64,000 bases of DNA from Lentilactobacillus buchneri (GTDB lineage: Bacteria > Bacillota > Bacilli > Lactobacillales > Lactobacillaceae), in contig NZ_CP073066.1 in NCBI RefSeq assembly GCF_018314255.1, positions 1,364,001 through 1,428,000 of the forward strand, written 5' to 3'. The notes beneath the pieces are model-generated. The model did not search any database and was not told the DNA's origin. It worked only from the letters and a program-made list of their open reading frames with translations. Shown one piece after another: positions 8,097 to 16,345 of this stretch (positions are counted from its first letter, which is position 1; each line of letters begins with the position of its first letter). Made by a program: the position numbers and the translations under genes.

Positions 8097-9059
8097 ATGG
8101 TTACAATCCGAGACATTGCCAGACGGCTGGGCTTATCGGTTTCCACCGTGTCACGGGCACTCAATGATAATAAACGCATCAGTCTCAAGACTCGCCGCAG
8201 CGTCAAGAAAACGGCGGATTTGATGGGGTATCAGCCCAACTATAACGCTAAGAATCTGACCAATCGTGAAGCCAATACCGTCGGCGTCGTCTTCCCAGTT
8301 AATAACCGGGTTGTCGAAAATATTTTTTACGTTGGTATTTTGCGGGGGATTAACGCGCAGCTCAACAGCCGCAATTACGTCCTATCAATCGCGATTGGAG
8401 ACAGTACTGAACAGGTAATCGAGAATGTTAAATCAATGATTACCCGCGCCCAAATCAAACATTTTATCCTGCTATACTCCCACCAAAATGACCCAGTCAT
8501 CGAAATGCTGCAAAAAGAAAACGTTGATTTTGTGACAATTGGTAAACCGGCGGCCGGACAAGATTGGCTGTATGTCGATAACGATAACGTCCAGGCCGGA
8601 TTTGACGGCACCAACTACTTAATTGATCACTATCAGTGCCAGAATCCAATTTTTGTCCAAACCCATAACGGTTGGCCGTATGAAATTGATCGGCGCAAGG
8701 GTTACCTGGCAGCGATGAAGCAGGCCGGCAAATCGCCTGTCGTGCTGTCAACTCAAGAGAATGATGAATTAGAAGATCAGTTCATTCGCGACAATCCGCA
8801 GATGGATGGAATCGTCGCCATTGATGATTACAGTGGCCTGCAAATGTACCACCGTTTCAAAATGATTAATCCTAATAAAAACGTTGAAGTTCTTGGTTAC
8901 AACAATTCACTACCAAGTGAACTCACCGATCAGCATTTCCATTCTGTTGATATTCATCCAGATGAAATGGGGCAGTCGGCAGTTAAGCTATTACTGGATA
9001 AACCAGCAGAGGATGAGCAGGTAATTGATCACATCATTGTTGGACATGAGATTCTGTAG
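8097..9059 (+). CDS. LacI/GalR-family transcriptional regulator
   Basis: The protein has 320 residues from the ATG at 8097, which follows a GGGGAGG site at the right spacing. Residues 1-58 are a typical LacI DNA-binding head (TIRDIARRLGLSVSTVSRAL and the hinge helix). The rest is a periplasmic-binding-protein-like sugar sensor with the usual DGIVAIDD and VEVLGYNN strands. The sequence resembles MalR-type regulators. No sugar gene is adjacent. The LacI-type palindromes at 18.1 and 19.4 kb are possible targets, but this is only inference. Confidence 0.88.
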   Translation: MVTIRDIARRLGLSVSTVSRALNDNKRISLKTRRSVKKTADLMGYQPNYNAKNLTNREANTVGVVFPVNNRVVENIFYVGILRGINAQLNSRNYVLSIAIGDSTEQVIENVKSMITRAQIKHFILLYSHQNDPVIEMLQKENVDFVTIGKPAAGQDWLYVDNDNVQAGFDGTNYLIDHYQCQNPIFVQTHNGWPYEIDRRKGYLAAMKQAGKSPVVLSTQENDELEDQFIRDNPQMDGIVAIDDYSGLQMYHRFKMINPNKNVEVLGYNNSLPSELTDQHFHSVDIHPDEMGQSAVKLLLDKPAEDEQVIDHIIVGHEIL

Positions 9060-9139
9060 ATTGGGAGGATTGATTTCATACTTCAAAAATGTGTGTTTTG
9101 CATTCAATTCAGCAGTTAATAACCAAAGGATATCAGGAA

Positions 9140-9214
9140 ATGTTTAAAGATAACTGGTGGCCACTACCGATTCTCAACGGTATTATCGGCATCTCTATTT
9201 ACCCCTTCTGGTAA
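9140..9214 (+). CDS. Possible 24-residue hydrophobic small ORF or gene remnant
   Basis: An ATG at 9140 sits 9 bases after AAAGGA and opens a 24-codon frame rich in Trp, Pro and Ile (starts MFKDNWWPLP, ends SIYPFW). It lies in the 236-bp gap after the LacI gene. It could be a small membrane peptide or the decayed start of a lost gene. Coding status is not established. Confidence 0.25.
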   Translation: MFKDNWWPLPILNGIIGISIYPFW

Positions 9215-9295
9215 TTGGCGTGAATAACATTTACACTAGTAAAAAAAACTGAAAGTGTAATTCATTTCAGTTCACCTCATCATGTAGTTGTGAAA

Positions 9296-9814
9296 CTACT
9301 TTTTTAAATAACTGTTAAGCAACATTAAGTAAGCAGTTGTAGTATTTACAAATTCGGTGACGGACTCACGATTTATTTCCGATAATAATGGATTCAGATA
9401 TCCGAAATATCCGTTTTCCCGTTGCTGGGCCTTAACAAATCGTGTAATTGTATTTTTCAATTCTACAGAGTCACTTTGTGTTAGCAGCATTATCGAACTG
9501 GTAGTGATGGCCTTAATATCATACTGCTGAATGCTAAATATTAAAAAGCCAATAAAGAAATTGTAATTTTTTCTATCTAACCGTCTTCCATAAACCACTT
9601 GATTATTTATAACATTTACCAGGGTTTGAAGACGAAGCTTTGGGGAGAATGAAATAAATTTTTCCCAATCAAACGCTATCTTATTGTTCTTCGATTTTAT
9701 AGGAATTTGATTAGTCCTTTTGAGAAGTGATACTAGTGTTGAGTATAGTTTGTCCTGACTGCTCATTGTTGATATGATTTGATTCAATGGTATCAATGAT
9801 TTTTGTTGTTTCAA
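9296..9814 (-). CDS. Unknown helical protein, alpha/alpha-toroid-like (accessory locus gene 4)
   Basis: This 172-residue protein was not recognised with certainty. It starts with TTG after a GAGGTG site. The C-terminal half contains QQRENGYFGY, which looks like the QxxxGyFG repeat of alpha/alpha-toroid folds (terpene cyclases, LanC-like proteins). It shares a YGRRL motif plus following helices with the protein encoded at 11560-12378. This arrangement, with YGRRL, a helical segment containing YDxxA, and then Q..xxGyF, reminds me of DUF6895-type proteins. That assignment is from memory and weak. It is the last gene of a leftward operon with an MFS exporter, 13 bases after the previous stop. The codon use is AT-rich, unlike its neighbours, which suggests acquisition. 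Confidence 0.65.
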   Translation of the reverse strand: MKQQKSLIPLNQIISTMSSQDKLYSTLVSLLKRTNQIPIKSKNNKIAFDWEKFISFSPKLRLQTLVNVINNQVVYGRRLDRKNYNFFIGFLIFSIQQYDIKAITTSSIMLLTQSDSVELKNTITRFVKAQQRENGYFGYLNPLLSEINRESVTEFVNTTTAYLMLLNSYLKK

Positions 9815-10110
9815 AAGGGTTCACCTCTATTTGTTTATCAAAGTGTTTAATGATATTAGGCTAACTACGTCCAGAGTAGAATAATCTAAGTTGGTCGATT
9901 GTGCGATACTTTCAAGGTTTCGATTCAGAAATGATAGGTAAAAGAAAAACCGGTATTTTTTTGATAATAATGCAAACATTCCAACAGTTTCAACTCTTCC
10001 ATCCAGTCTACCGTTACTAACTTTTATCTTCAAAAGTGAATTAATTAGGCTAATTACAAATGATTCTATACCGAGTGACGAGGCATCCTTGCAAGAAATA
10101 ATGTGCTCAT

Positions 10111-11153
10111 GGTAGATTGCAAATTTAATCCGAATTTTTGGACAAATTTGTCAGCATAACCTGATACGGTGTTTGCCAGTCGAGTATTTTAAGCGGTCGC
10201 TGGTTAATTTGGAGTAACGTCGTCGTTAAATCTTGAGCACTAATGTGCTCAAAACGAGTCCCTTTAGGATAAAAATAACGTAAATTCCGATTAAAGCGTT
10301 CATTACTACCACGTTCAGCTGGAGTATAAGCATGGCAGTAATAGGTCTTAATACCATATTGTGATTCAAGTGATACTAGCCCACTAAACTCAGTGCCACG
10401 GTCCACAGTAAAGCTGTGCACCGGACCATTAAAAGTGGTTAGGAACTTAGTTAGTGCTTCATTAACAGTCGCTGTCGTCCGATCTTTTAACCGGTATGCC
10501 CAAAGGAACCGTGATTTTCGATCGATTAAAGTTAATAAAACTGCCTTACTATGCCCACGAGGACCAACGACTGTATCTAGTTCAAAATCGCCGATGCGAT
10601 TACGTTGATTAATGATCATGGGACGCTGTTCAATTGATCGCCCCAAAGATTGATTATATTTGGATCGTTGGTCAACGTTACGCCGTTGGCGTACGCCATG
10701 TTCAGGTAGATCATTCAAGGAGAAACCAATTCTCCCCTGATTTAGCCAATTATAAATAGATTTAGTAGCTAGTTTAAATTCGTGAGCAATCATTCCTGGT
10801 GACCAGCTTAGACGTAAATGGTTGAGAATTTTTTGCTTTAACTCATCGCTCAGCTTAGTTTTCCGACCACATCGTGATCGCTTGTATTCGGCATCTGTTT
10901 GTGCTAATTCAGCCTGATAAGGTTGACATCGAGATAATTCATAAGAAATTGTTGACGGTGATCGGTTCAGCCGAACGCCCATTTGGATATTGGACAGCCC
11001 TAGTTCACAAAAGGTTTCGATTTTAATTCGTTCGGAATAGGTTATACTAGACAAAAGATCAGCTCCTAAAAGATGGGTTTGTGGTAAACACCATTTTAAA
11101 GGAAGCTGATCTTTTTTGTCCGAACAGCGTTCGGATTAATTTTACAATCTACC
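10111..11153 (-). mobile_element. IS30-family insertion sequence with intact ends
   Basis: The element is 1043 bp. Its ends read GGTAGATTGC (10111) and GTAAAATTAATCC / ...CAATCTACC (11153), giving terminal repeats of about 24 bp with a few mismatches. It is flanked by a 4-bp direct repeat, TCAT, at 10107-10110 and 11154-11157. The size and ends resemble ISLpl1-type IS30 elements of lactobacilli. It carries one complete transposase. Because the duplication and the host frame are still perfect, the insertion looks recent. Confidence 0.93.
10125..11054 (-). CDS. IS30-family transposase
   Basis: The protein has 309 residues. An N-terminal helix-turn-helix (about 5-55, with the NRSPSTISYEL segment) is followed by a second DNA-binding segment and a DDE catalytic core. 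The core contains GDFELDTVVG, FTVDRGTEF and the glutamate of GSNERFNRNLR. All three candidate acidic residues are present and the frame is uninterrupted, so the copy may be active. It fills almost the whole element. Confidence 0.95.
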   Translation of the reverse strand: MSSITYSERIKIETFCELGLSNIQMGVRLNRSPSTISYELSRCQPYQAELAQTDAEYKRSRCGRKTKLSDELKQKILNHLRLSWSPGMIAHEFKLATKSIYNWLNQGRIGFSLNDLPEHGVRQRRNVDQRSKYNQSLGRSIEQRPMIINQRNRIGDFELDTVVGPRGHSKAVLLTLIDRKSRFLWAYRLKDRTTATVNEALTKFLTTFNGPVHSFTVDRGTEFSGLVSLESQYGIKTYYCHAYTPAERGSNERFNRNLRYFYPKGTRFEHISAQDLTTTLLQINQRPLKILDWQTPYQVMLTNLSKNSD

Positions 11154-11559
11154 TCATGATAAATTGATACTGGATCAACAAAAACACATGGCTTTTCATT
11201 TAGAGTTTGCAGAAGGCTGTACTGAAGTTGTTGCAGTTCGTCCAGTTCTACTCGATTAAGAACAAAGCTTTCTGAATTCATTGGATAAGTGTACGTAAAG
11301 TCGGAATTTATTATGCTATAAACTGCGAATATGGTATTTGCTTTGAGAAAGCATTTGGGAAGCCGTTGGATAAGGCCACTGTTGTAGAACAATTTGCAGA
11401 ACTTGGTTAGAATTAAGTATTCTTCCGTATTTACAGGTTGATTGACAAAATGCTTAATTAATACCCCAATCGAAATAGAGTAAGTTAAGTTTAAATATTC
11501 CCAAAAGTTGTAATCTTTATCCAATTTATCCTTAATTTCAGATTGAAGATCAGCAATCA

Positions 11560-12378
11560 TTATCTCACTTCCTCTAATATTATACGTACAAGTAATAGGT
11601 GGTAATAGTCCTTAAAATTTGTCCTCGTTATGTGATTTATTCTTTGGTTTTGAAAAATGTTTGTATCAATATAATCGATCTCATTCTCAATAGTTTTTCG
11701 GTCGCTAATACTCAATTCAAACAGTAGACAACTGGCAATCAGTGTTTCTACTGCTAAGTCGTAATGATGATCCAAGAGCGAAAAAAAGAATGCGTGTTGG
11801 AAATATTTAAAGTAATCATAGGTTGTTCTCGTTGGAAATAGATTACATAATAATCGCCTACCATAAATTGATCCAGAGATTACCGCATGGGTTGCACTAT
11901 AGATATCGTTATAATCGCTTATTTCAAGTGGCGTGTGGAGACCAAGTGAGCTTTTACAAATTAATTTTGAAATATGTTGAATTTCGCTACCATCATTTTT
12001 AACATATTCTAAGATTGCAAAGTGTTGCAATTGTAAAAGAATGGGGTTCCATGGTTCTAAATCCTCTTCAACCTTCGACAAAAAGAACGAATTAGACGAA
12101 GAGGTATTGGAGATAGATAGGCTGAGCAGTGCTCCCTCACAAAGTTGTGGAAATCTCGCACTGACATCTGGAACAAAGAAATAATGATTTAGCTTTGCAA
12201 CAAGGGAGGAAAACCCGTGCAAATGCTTTCGTAGATTGTTTTTACTGAAAATGTCTGTGATTATAAGTTCCATATATGCTTTTAGCTCTACATTCATTGT
12301 TGAGTTGACTGGAACATCTAATACATTAAAGAAATCCATGTTCCTCGAAATTAAATTATACATATTTTTATATTCCAT
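11560..12378 (-). CDS. Unknown helical protein (accessory locus gene 2)
   Basis: The protein has 272 residues from the ATG at 12376-12378, chosen for its AAGGAG site. A longer reading from 12471 would overlap the MFS gene. It is predicted to be almost wholly alpha-helical, without signal peptide or membrane segments. The central part reads DIYSATHAVISGSIYGRRL and is followed by a helix with HHYDLAVETL. A THA....YGRR motif followed by YDLA resembles, from memory, the DUF6895 family. This could be tested by a profile search. It shares the YGRRL block with the protein at 9296-9814, so the two are probably distant paralogues. It starts 5 bases after the MFS stop, so the genes are translationally linked. 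Confidence 0.7.
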   Translation of the reverse strand: MEYKNMYNLISRNMDFFNVLDVPVNSTMNVELKAYMELIITDIFSKNNLRKHLHGFSSLVAKLNHYFFVPDVSARFPQLCEGALLSLSISNTSSSNSFFLSKVEEDLEPWNPILLQLQHFAILEYVKNDGSEIQHISKLICKSSLGLHTPLEISDYNDIYSATHAVISGSIYGRRLLCNLFPTRTTYDYFKYFQHAFFFSLLDHHYDLAVETLIASCLLFELSISDRKTIENEIDYIDTNIFQNQRINHITRTNFKDYYHLLLVRIILEEVR

Positions 12379-12383
12379 GGTTA

Positions 12384-13616
12384 CTAGTCTCCTTTTGATA
12401 TTTTGTGTGAAAATCCTATGCTTATGAATAATATGAATAAGCCACTTAGCAGATAAATAGTGGGATTCCATGTATGAGCAAAAAGGAATCCAAACGTGAT
12501 AATTCCAAAGGGGGACATTAAGGATGACAAAGCGTCAACGGTTGAATTTACTCTTCCCTGATAGTCTAGCGGAACAGATTCCTTCACATAACTACTCATA
12601 GGAATATTTATACGTACTATCAATAAACCAACAAAAAAACAAAGGGTAGTTATTCCAATTAAGATAATTATAAGAACATTACTAAGGAAAAATACGCCCA
12701 TGGCAACAACAAGTATTCCAATTATAGCTAAGCGAAAGCCAATAACGGTTATATTCACACTTTTCATGAACCCTGAAGTAATTCCACCACTCAACATCCC
12801 GATTGATAACCCAACCTCAATAACAGCAAGTGAGAATGACCCCATATTTTTAGATTCAATCACGGTGATGGGCAACCCTATATTTATCGCTGCGAAGAAG
12901 AAGTTTATAAAAGAGCTTAGTAGTACTACTAATAACAAGTTCCGGTGAACTTTGATTATTGTTAGCCCTGAGGCTAGTTGAGAAAGTATGTTTTTTTGTG
13001 TACCTTGGAAAGTGTGATTACCGGTTGCATAAAGCTCAAACTTTATCAAAAATATTCCAAGTAAGACGATAATTTCTGTAACTCCCTCAAAAAATACTGA
13101 GGATTTAAAACCGAGAGTTGAATATAACAGTGAGCCAATAAATGGAGCAATCAATGTTGCTGAGAGGGTACAGGTTTGTTGGACTGACACCATTTTATTT
13201 ACTGAGCCTCTGGGCATCATAGAGATAACTGCTGCCTGATAACTTACTTTTCGTGATTGAGTAGATATGAGAATAATAAAAAGGCATATGGTTAAATACA
13301 CAAGAAACAGAGGTGACTTTATTGCTTTATTAATCCAAGCGGAAAGAATGACGAAAGTAATAACTAATCCCAACTGGCTTGTTAATGCAATATTTTTCTT
13401 TTTGTGCTGATCAACGTAAACTCCAATAAAGGGATTGAACAACAGAATGATGCCTGGCTCTAAAAGTTGAACCAAGGTAAATACTCCTGCATTGTGGTAT
13501 GTATGTAATAAAAGCAAACTTACAGAAAACATAAACGTGGATGAACCGATTTCGGAAAAAAAAGACGTCCATCCTGCCGTTATTAGTTGTCTTGAAATAC
13601 CTTTTGTTTTTTCCAT
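12384..13616 (-). CDS. MFS efflux transporter (MefA-like, accessory locus gene 1)
   Basis: The protein has 410 residues from the ATG at 13614-13616 (GAGG site upstream) and about twelve hydrophobic segments. Family features include a GVYVDQHKKK loop between helices 2 and 3 and the late conserved LDYQGRVNS segment seen in macrolide-efflux-like MFS proteins. It is the first gene of the leftward operon with the unknown helical proteins and is divergent from the 52-residue peptide gene. The natural guess is that it exports, or gives immunity to, the product of this locus. That is inference. The sequence is AT-rich compared with the surrounding genes. Confidence 0.85.
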   Translation of the reverse strand: MEKTKGISRQLITAGWTSFFSEIGSSTFMFSVSLLLLHTYHNAGVFTLVQLLEPGIILLFNPFIGVYVDQHKKKNIALTSQLGLVITFVILSAWINKAIKSPLFLVYLTICLFIILISTQSRKVSYQAAVISMMPRGSVNKMVSVQQTCTLSATLIAPFIGSLLYSTLGFKSSVFFEGVTEIIVLLGIFLIKFELYATGNHTFQGTQKNILSQLASGLTIIKVHRNLLLVVLLSSFINFFFAAINIGLPITVIESKNMGSFSLAVIEVGLSIGMLSGGITSGFMKSVNITVIGFRLAIIGILVVAMGVFFLSNVLIIILIGITTLCFFVGLLIVRINIPMSSYVKESVPLDYQGRVNSTVDALSSLMSPFGIITFGFLFAHTWNPTIYLLSGLFILFISIGFSHKISKGD

Positions 13617-13693
13617 AAGTATCATCCTCTTTTTTTATTGGAATAACTATAACATTAAAAAGCGATGAGGTTAATACAAAATTAAGAAAAAGC

Positions 13694-13734
13694 TTGACAT
13701 TATATTAAAAATGAATTAGAACAAAACTAATTCA
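13694..13734 (+). promoter_or_regulatory. Promoter and overlapping palindrome of the peptide gene
   Basis: TTGACA (13694-13699) and TAGAAC (13717-13722) are 17 bp apart. A perfect 8-bp inverted repeat, TGAATTAG (13712-13719) and CTAATTCA (13727-13734), overlaps the -10 and the expected start of transcription. This position suits a repressor site. Confidence 0.65.
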
Positions 13735-13754
13735 AATTAAAGGAAGCGATAATA

Positions 13755-13913
13755 ATGACTGAAAAGGATAATCAGCATTTTGTTAGTGCGGCCAATCTTG
13801 AGGCTCCAATCAGTAATGTTGTTGTCGAAAGAGGTGTATTCTTGTCCGTTAAGTGTTTATCTACTGTTGTGAAAATTACACCGTTTGATAAACACAAGTT
13901 TTCGTTGGAATAA
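13755..13913 (+). CDS. 52-residue peptide, possible precursor of a ribosomally made peptide
   Basis: The ATG at 13755 follows AAAGGAAG by 9 bases, with a promoter about 60 bases upstream and a terminator at 14012, so this is a well-formed gene. The N-terminal half is acidic and polar (MTEKDNQHFVSAANLEAP), like a leader. The C-terminal half (VFLSVKCLSTVVKITPF) holds Cys, Ser and Thr. No known bacteriocin family was recognised. After the TAA a -1 frame continues for 26 codons (starts GINDDTISCGNIKA) and is also rich in Cys, Ser and Thr. One extra base near 13908 would join the two into a longer precursor, so a frameshift is possible. The neighbours are a divergent exporter and unknown helical proteins. 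Confidence 0.6.
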   Translation: MTEKDNQHFVSAANLEAPISNVVVERGVFLSVKCLSTVVKITPFDKHKFSLE

Positions 13914-14011
13914 ATGACGATACCATTAGTTGTGGCAACATCAAAGCAACTGTTTCGTATCGTGTGAGGATGATGTGCACTTAATTTAGTTGTACATTGT
14001 TTGTTGTAATT

Positions 14012-14056
14012 AAATAGCAGTCCTGGACGATTACCGTCGAGGACTGCTATTTTTTG
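14012..14056. terminator. Bidirectional terminator between the peptide gene and pgi
   Basis: AAATAGCAGTCCT pairs with AGGACTGCTATTT around a GGACGATTACCGTCG loop. A T run follows rightward and an A run precedes it, so both converging transcripts can end here. Confidence 0.85.
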
Positions 14057-14068
14057 GACTTTTGAAAG

Positions 14069-15415
14069 TTAGATGCGCTTCTTAAGTTCCTTACCCTTTT
14101 CTTCAAACCCAGGTTTGCCAAGTAATGCAAACATATTCTGCTTGTATGCTTCAACACCTGGTTGATTGAATGGGTTGATACCGTTTAAGTAACCGGAAAT
14201 GGCAACCGCAACCTCGAAGAAGTAGATCAAATATCCCAATGTGTATGGTGTTTCGTCCGGGATGTGAACGGCCATGTTCGGCACGTTACCATCTGTGTGG
14301 GCGAGGACTACCGCATGGAAGGCTTCGGTGTTGGCATAGTCCATCGTGCGGCCTTCAAGATAGCCTAAGCCATCCAAGTTGTCTTTTTCTTTAGGGATGT
14401 CAACGTCGTGGTTTGGCTTATCCAACTTGATAACCGTTTCCATGAGGTTTCGCAAGCCTTCTTGGATGTATTGACCTAGGGAATGCAGGTCGGTTGTGAA
14501 GTTGGCAGATGATGGGTAAATTCCCTTTTGGTCTTTACCTTCGGACTCACCCATCAATTGCTTCCACCATTCGGCGAAGTAGGTCATGTTTGGTTCGTAG
14601 TTTTCCAATAATTCAGTGGTGAAGCCTTTTCGGTACAAGATGTTTCGGTAGGCAGCGTACTGGTAAGCCTCGTTCTTGGTCAAATCAGGATCGCTGTATT
14701 CATCGGCAGCATCTGCGGCACCTTTCATCAACTGTTCAATGTCAGCACCGGAAACAGCGATTGGCAGCAGGCCAACTGGGCTCAAGACTGAGTAACGGCC
14801 GCCGATACCATCGGGGATGATAAAGGTTTCATAACCACTGGCGTCAGCTTCTTTGCGTAAAGCACCGTGAGCTTTGTCAGTTGTAGCGTAGATCCGTTCT
14901 TTAGCGCCTTCTTCACCATATTTGGCGATGAGACGTTCCTTGAAGATTCGAAATGCAATTGAAGGTTCAGTGGTCGTACCTGATTTAGAGATGACGTTCA
15001 CTGAGAAGTCACGGTCGCCGATCAAGTTAATCAGATCATAAACGTATGAGGAGCTCAATGAATTACCTGCAAACATCACTTGTGGGAATTTGCGCTGGTC
15101 ATCTGGCAAATAATTGAAGAAAGTATCATTCAAGAAGTCAACGGCCATCTTGGCACCGAGGTATGAACCACCGATCCCGATGACAACCAAGACTTTGGAG
15201 TCTGACTGAATCTTTTTAGCAGCTGCCTGGATGCGGGCAAATTCTTCTTTGTCGTAATCCTTTGGCAGAGTCAGCCAGTCACGGAAATCGCTGCCGGCAC
15301 CAGTGCCTTTGCGTAATTCATTGTCCGCAGCATTCACTAATGCCTGCATTTCACCGAGTTCGTTGTCGTGAACGAACTTTGATAATTTTGAGCCATCAAA
15401 AGAAATATGAGCCAT
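14069..15415 (-). CDS. pgi: Glucose-6-phosphate isomerase
   Basis: This cytoplasmic enzyme interconverts glucose 6-phosphate and fructose 6-phosphate. The protein has 448 residues from the ATG at 15413-15415 (MAHISFDG). The upstream in-frame extension to 15469 lacks support. A GAAGGGAAG sequence lies upstream. The typical motifs [18 protein letters not shown] and [11 protein letters not shown] are all present, and length is normal. In a heterofermenter it links fructose 6-phosphate to the phosphoketolase route. That suits its place next to the fructose/mannitol genes, although it is separated from them by hairpins. Confidence 0.96.
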   Translation of the reverse strand: MAHISFDGSKLSKFVHDNELGEMQALVNAADNELRKGTGAGSDFRDWLTLPKDYDKEEFARIQAAAKKIQSDSKVLVVIGIGGSYLGAKMAVDFLNDTFFNYLPDDQRKFPQVMFAGNSLSSSYVYDLINLIGDRDFSVNVISKSGTTTEPSIAFRIFKERLIAKYGEEGAKERIYATTDKAHGALRKEADASGYETFIIPDGIGGRYSVLSPVGLLPIAVSGADIEQLMKGAADAADEYSDPDLTKNEAYQYAAYRNILYRKGFTTELLENYEPNMTYFAEWWKQLMGESEGKDQKGIYPSSANFTTDLHSLGQYIQEGLRNLMETVIKLDKPNHDVDIPKEKDNLDGLGYLEGRTMDYANTEAFHAVVLAHTDGNVPNMAVHIPDETPYTLGYLIYFFEVAVAISGYLNGINPFNQPGVEAYKQNMFALLGKPGFEEKGKELKKRI

Positions 15416-15465
15416 ATTATTAGTACTTCCCTTCTTGGAATCATTCAATGATTTAATTATAAAAC

Positions 15466-15510
15466 ACAAATGGGGCTAGGACAAAAAGCATTTGCCCCAG
15501 CCCCGTTTGT
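15466..15510. terminator. Hairpin upstream of pgi (terminator-like)
   Basis: ACAAATGGGGCT (15466-15477) pairs with AGCCCCGTTTGT (15499-15510), and the inner GGACAAA/TTTGCCCC can extend the stem. Hairpins of this GGGGCT..GGACAAA type are common between lactobacillus genes. It lies in the leader of pgi. Confidence 0.6.
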
Positions 15511-15540
15511 TAACCACTGTTATCTAGCTGAAACGTGTTC

Positions 15541-15650
15541 CGACGCAACTAATGCTAACGTGTAAGACCAAAAAGCTTTAAATCCAAGACCAGGATTTAA
15601 ATCTTTTCGGTCTTACACACCGCATCACCCGTTGCTCGTCACACTCTGTC
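15541..15650 (-). repeat. Variable-core hairpin element, copy A
   Basis: In the minus-strand direction this begins right after the stop of the glyoxalase-like gene with GACAGAGTGTGACGAG. The basal helices are GCAAC/GTTGC (15545-15549 with 15631-15635) and GATGC/GCATT (15622-15626 with 15551-15555). The internal loop is GGT opposite GTTA. The apical stem, 15560-15585 with 15593-15618, has 26 positions with two mismatches and a TGGTCTT loop. The offsets of all helices match copy B base for base, but the stems differ in sequence. Confidence 0.8.
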
Positions 15651-16040
15651 CTACAGGATTTGGCAGAACTCGATTGTTTCTTCGTTAGGGCCAAGGATGT
15701 TGAAGAATTTAATTCCCTTATCCCAGAATGAAGGAATGGATTGAATTTCATCATTCACCATGCGTAATCCCTGAGCTTTGGCATCAGCGAAAGCTTTTTC
15801 AACATCTGGTGTATTCAGTGAAATATGGTTGATTGCACCAGCTTTACGAGCAGTTGGATCGCCTTCCCAAGTTTCAATGGTTAAGTTGCCAAAACGCATG
15901 AATGCGCAGCGGTTCTCACCGTTATGGAATAAGCCGGCTTGTTCAAAGCCAAGTGATTCATAAAATGCGATTGTTTTGTCCAAATCAACGGATGGAATTC
16001 CAACGTGTTGAATTCCTGTAATATCATCTTTAATTGCCAT
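15651..16040 (-). CDS. VOC-family (glyoxalase/bleomycin-resistance fold) protein
   Basis: This 129-residue protein forms a single vicinal-oxygen-chelate domain (two beta-alpha-beta-beta-beta units). The metal-ligand positions can be placed at His12 (GIQHVGIPSVDL), in the ENRCAFMRFG strand, at the INHISLNTPD histidine and at the terminal Glu of ETIEFCQ. The family includes glyoxalase I and several isomerases and lyases. The exact reaction cannot be read from the sequence. The ATG follows an AGAGG site. It stands between two variable-core hairpins and is transcribed with the same orientation as the mdh operon. Confidence 0.85.
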   Translation of the reverse strand: MAIKDDITGIQHVGIPSVDLDKTIAFYESLGFEQAGLFHNGENRCAFMRFGNLTIETWEGDPTARKAGAINHISLNTPDVEKAFADAKAQGLRMVNDEIQSIPSFWDKGIKFFNILGPNEETIEFCQIL

Positions 16041-16200
16041 GTTTAATTGCCTCTTTCATATTAATTGTGTAACCGCGTTCATTTACGAGGAAACCCAAGC
16101 CCAAGGAACTTCCAGTAAAAACCAGGGTTGATTTTTAATAAAGCACCTTGGGCAAATGTTTGTTAGCCGATTTTGAGATTCCTTCGGCTTCCGAAATACG

Positions 16201-16345
16201 CTCCGACGGCCGGGTGAAGCCCTGCCTAGCCTACTTGGCGACGGCCCAGATGCTAACTTCTAAGTGCCCTTTAATTAAAGTCCCAAAGTCAGGGACTTTA
16301 ATTAAAGGGCACTTAGAAACCGCATCTCCCGGGCCTCGTCGCGCT
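16201..16345 (-). repeat. Variable-core hairpin element, copy B
   Basis: The apical stem is a perfect 27-bp inverted repeat (16258-16284 with 16292-16318) with a 7-nt loop (TGACTTT on the minus strand). Below it come GATGC/GCATC, GGCCC/GGGCC and GCGAC/GTCGC helices at the same offsets as in copy A, with loops GGT/GTTA, GGGA and GA. In the minus direction the element starts within the stop codon of the upstream gene (TAGAGCGCGACGAG). A tail of about 36 nt beyond the helix (16202-16237) is shared with copy C. Confidence 0.85.

Larger units (their letters stand above)
9827..11560 (-). pseudogene. Unknown helical protein gene interrupted by IS30 (accessory locus gene 3)
   Basis: The N-terminal part lies at 11154-11560 and the C-terminal part at 9827-10110, with an IS30 element between them. 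Removing the IS and one copy of the TCAT duplication restores an exact 687-nt frame (228 codons plus stop), reading ...VSIYHEHIISCKD... across the junction. The product is mostly helical and unknown. The start codon overlaps the stop of the upstream gene (TAATG), so both belonged to one operon. As it stands, translation runs into the IS after YHEVDCKI and stops 13 residues later. The insertion should also affect expression of the last gene of the operon. Confidence 0.85.

Noticed and set aside
12379..12471. N-terminal extension of the unknown protein into the MFS gene
   Set aside because: The extension lacks a ribosome binding site. The ATG at 12376-12378 has AAGGAG.
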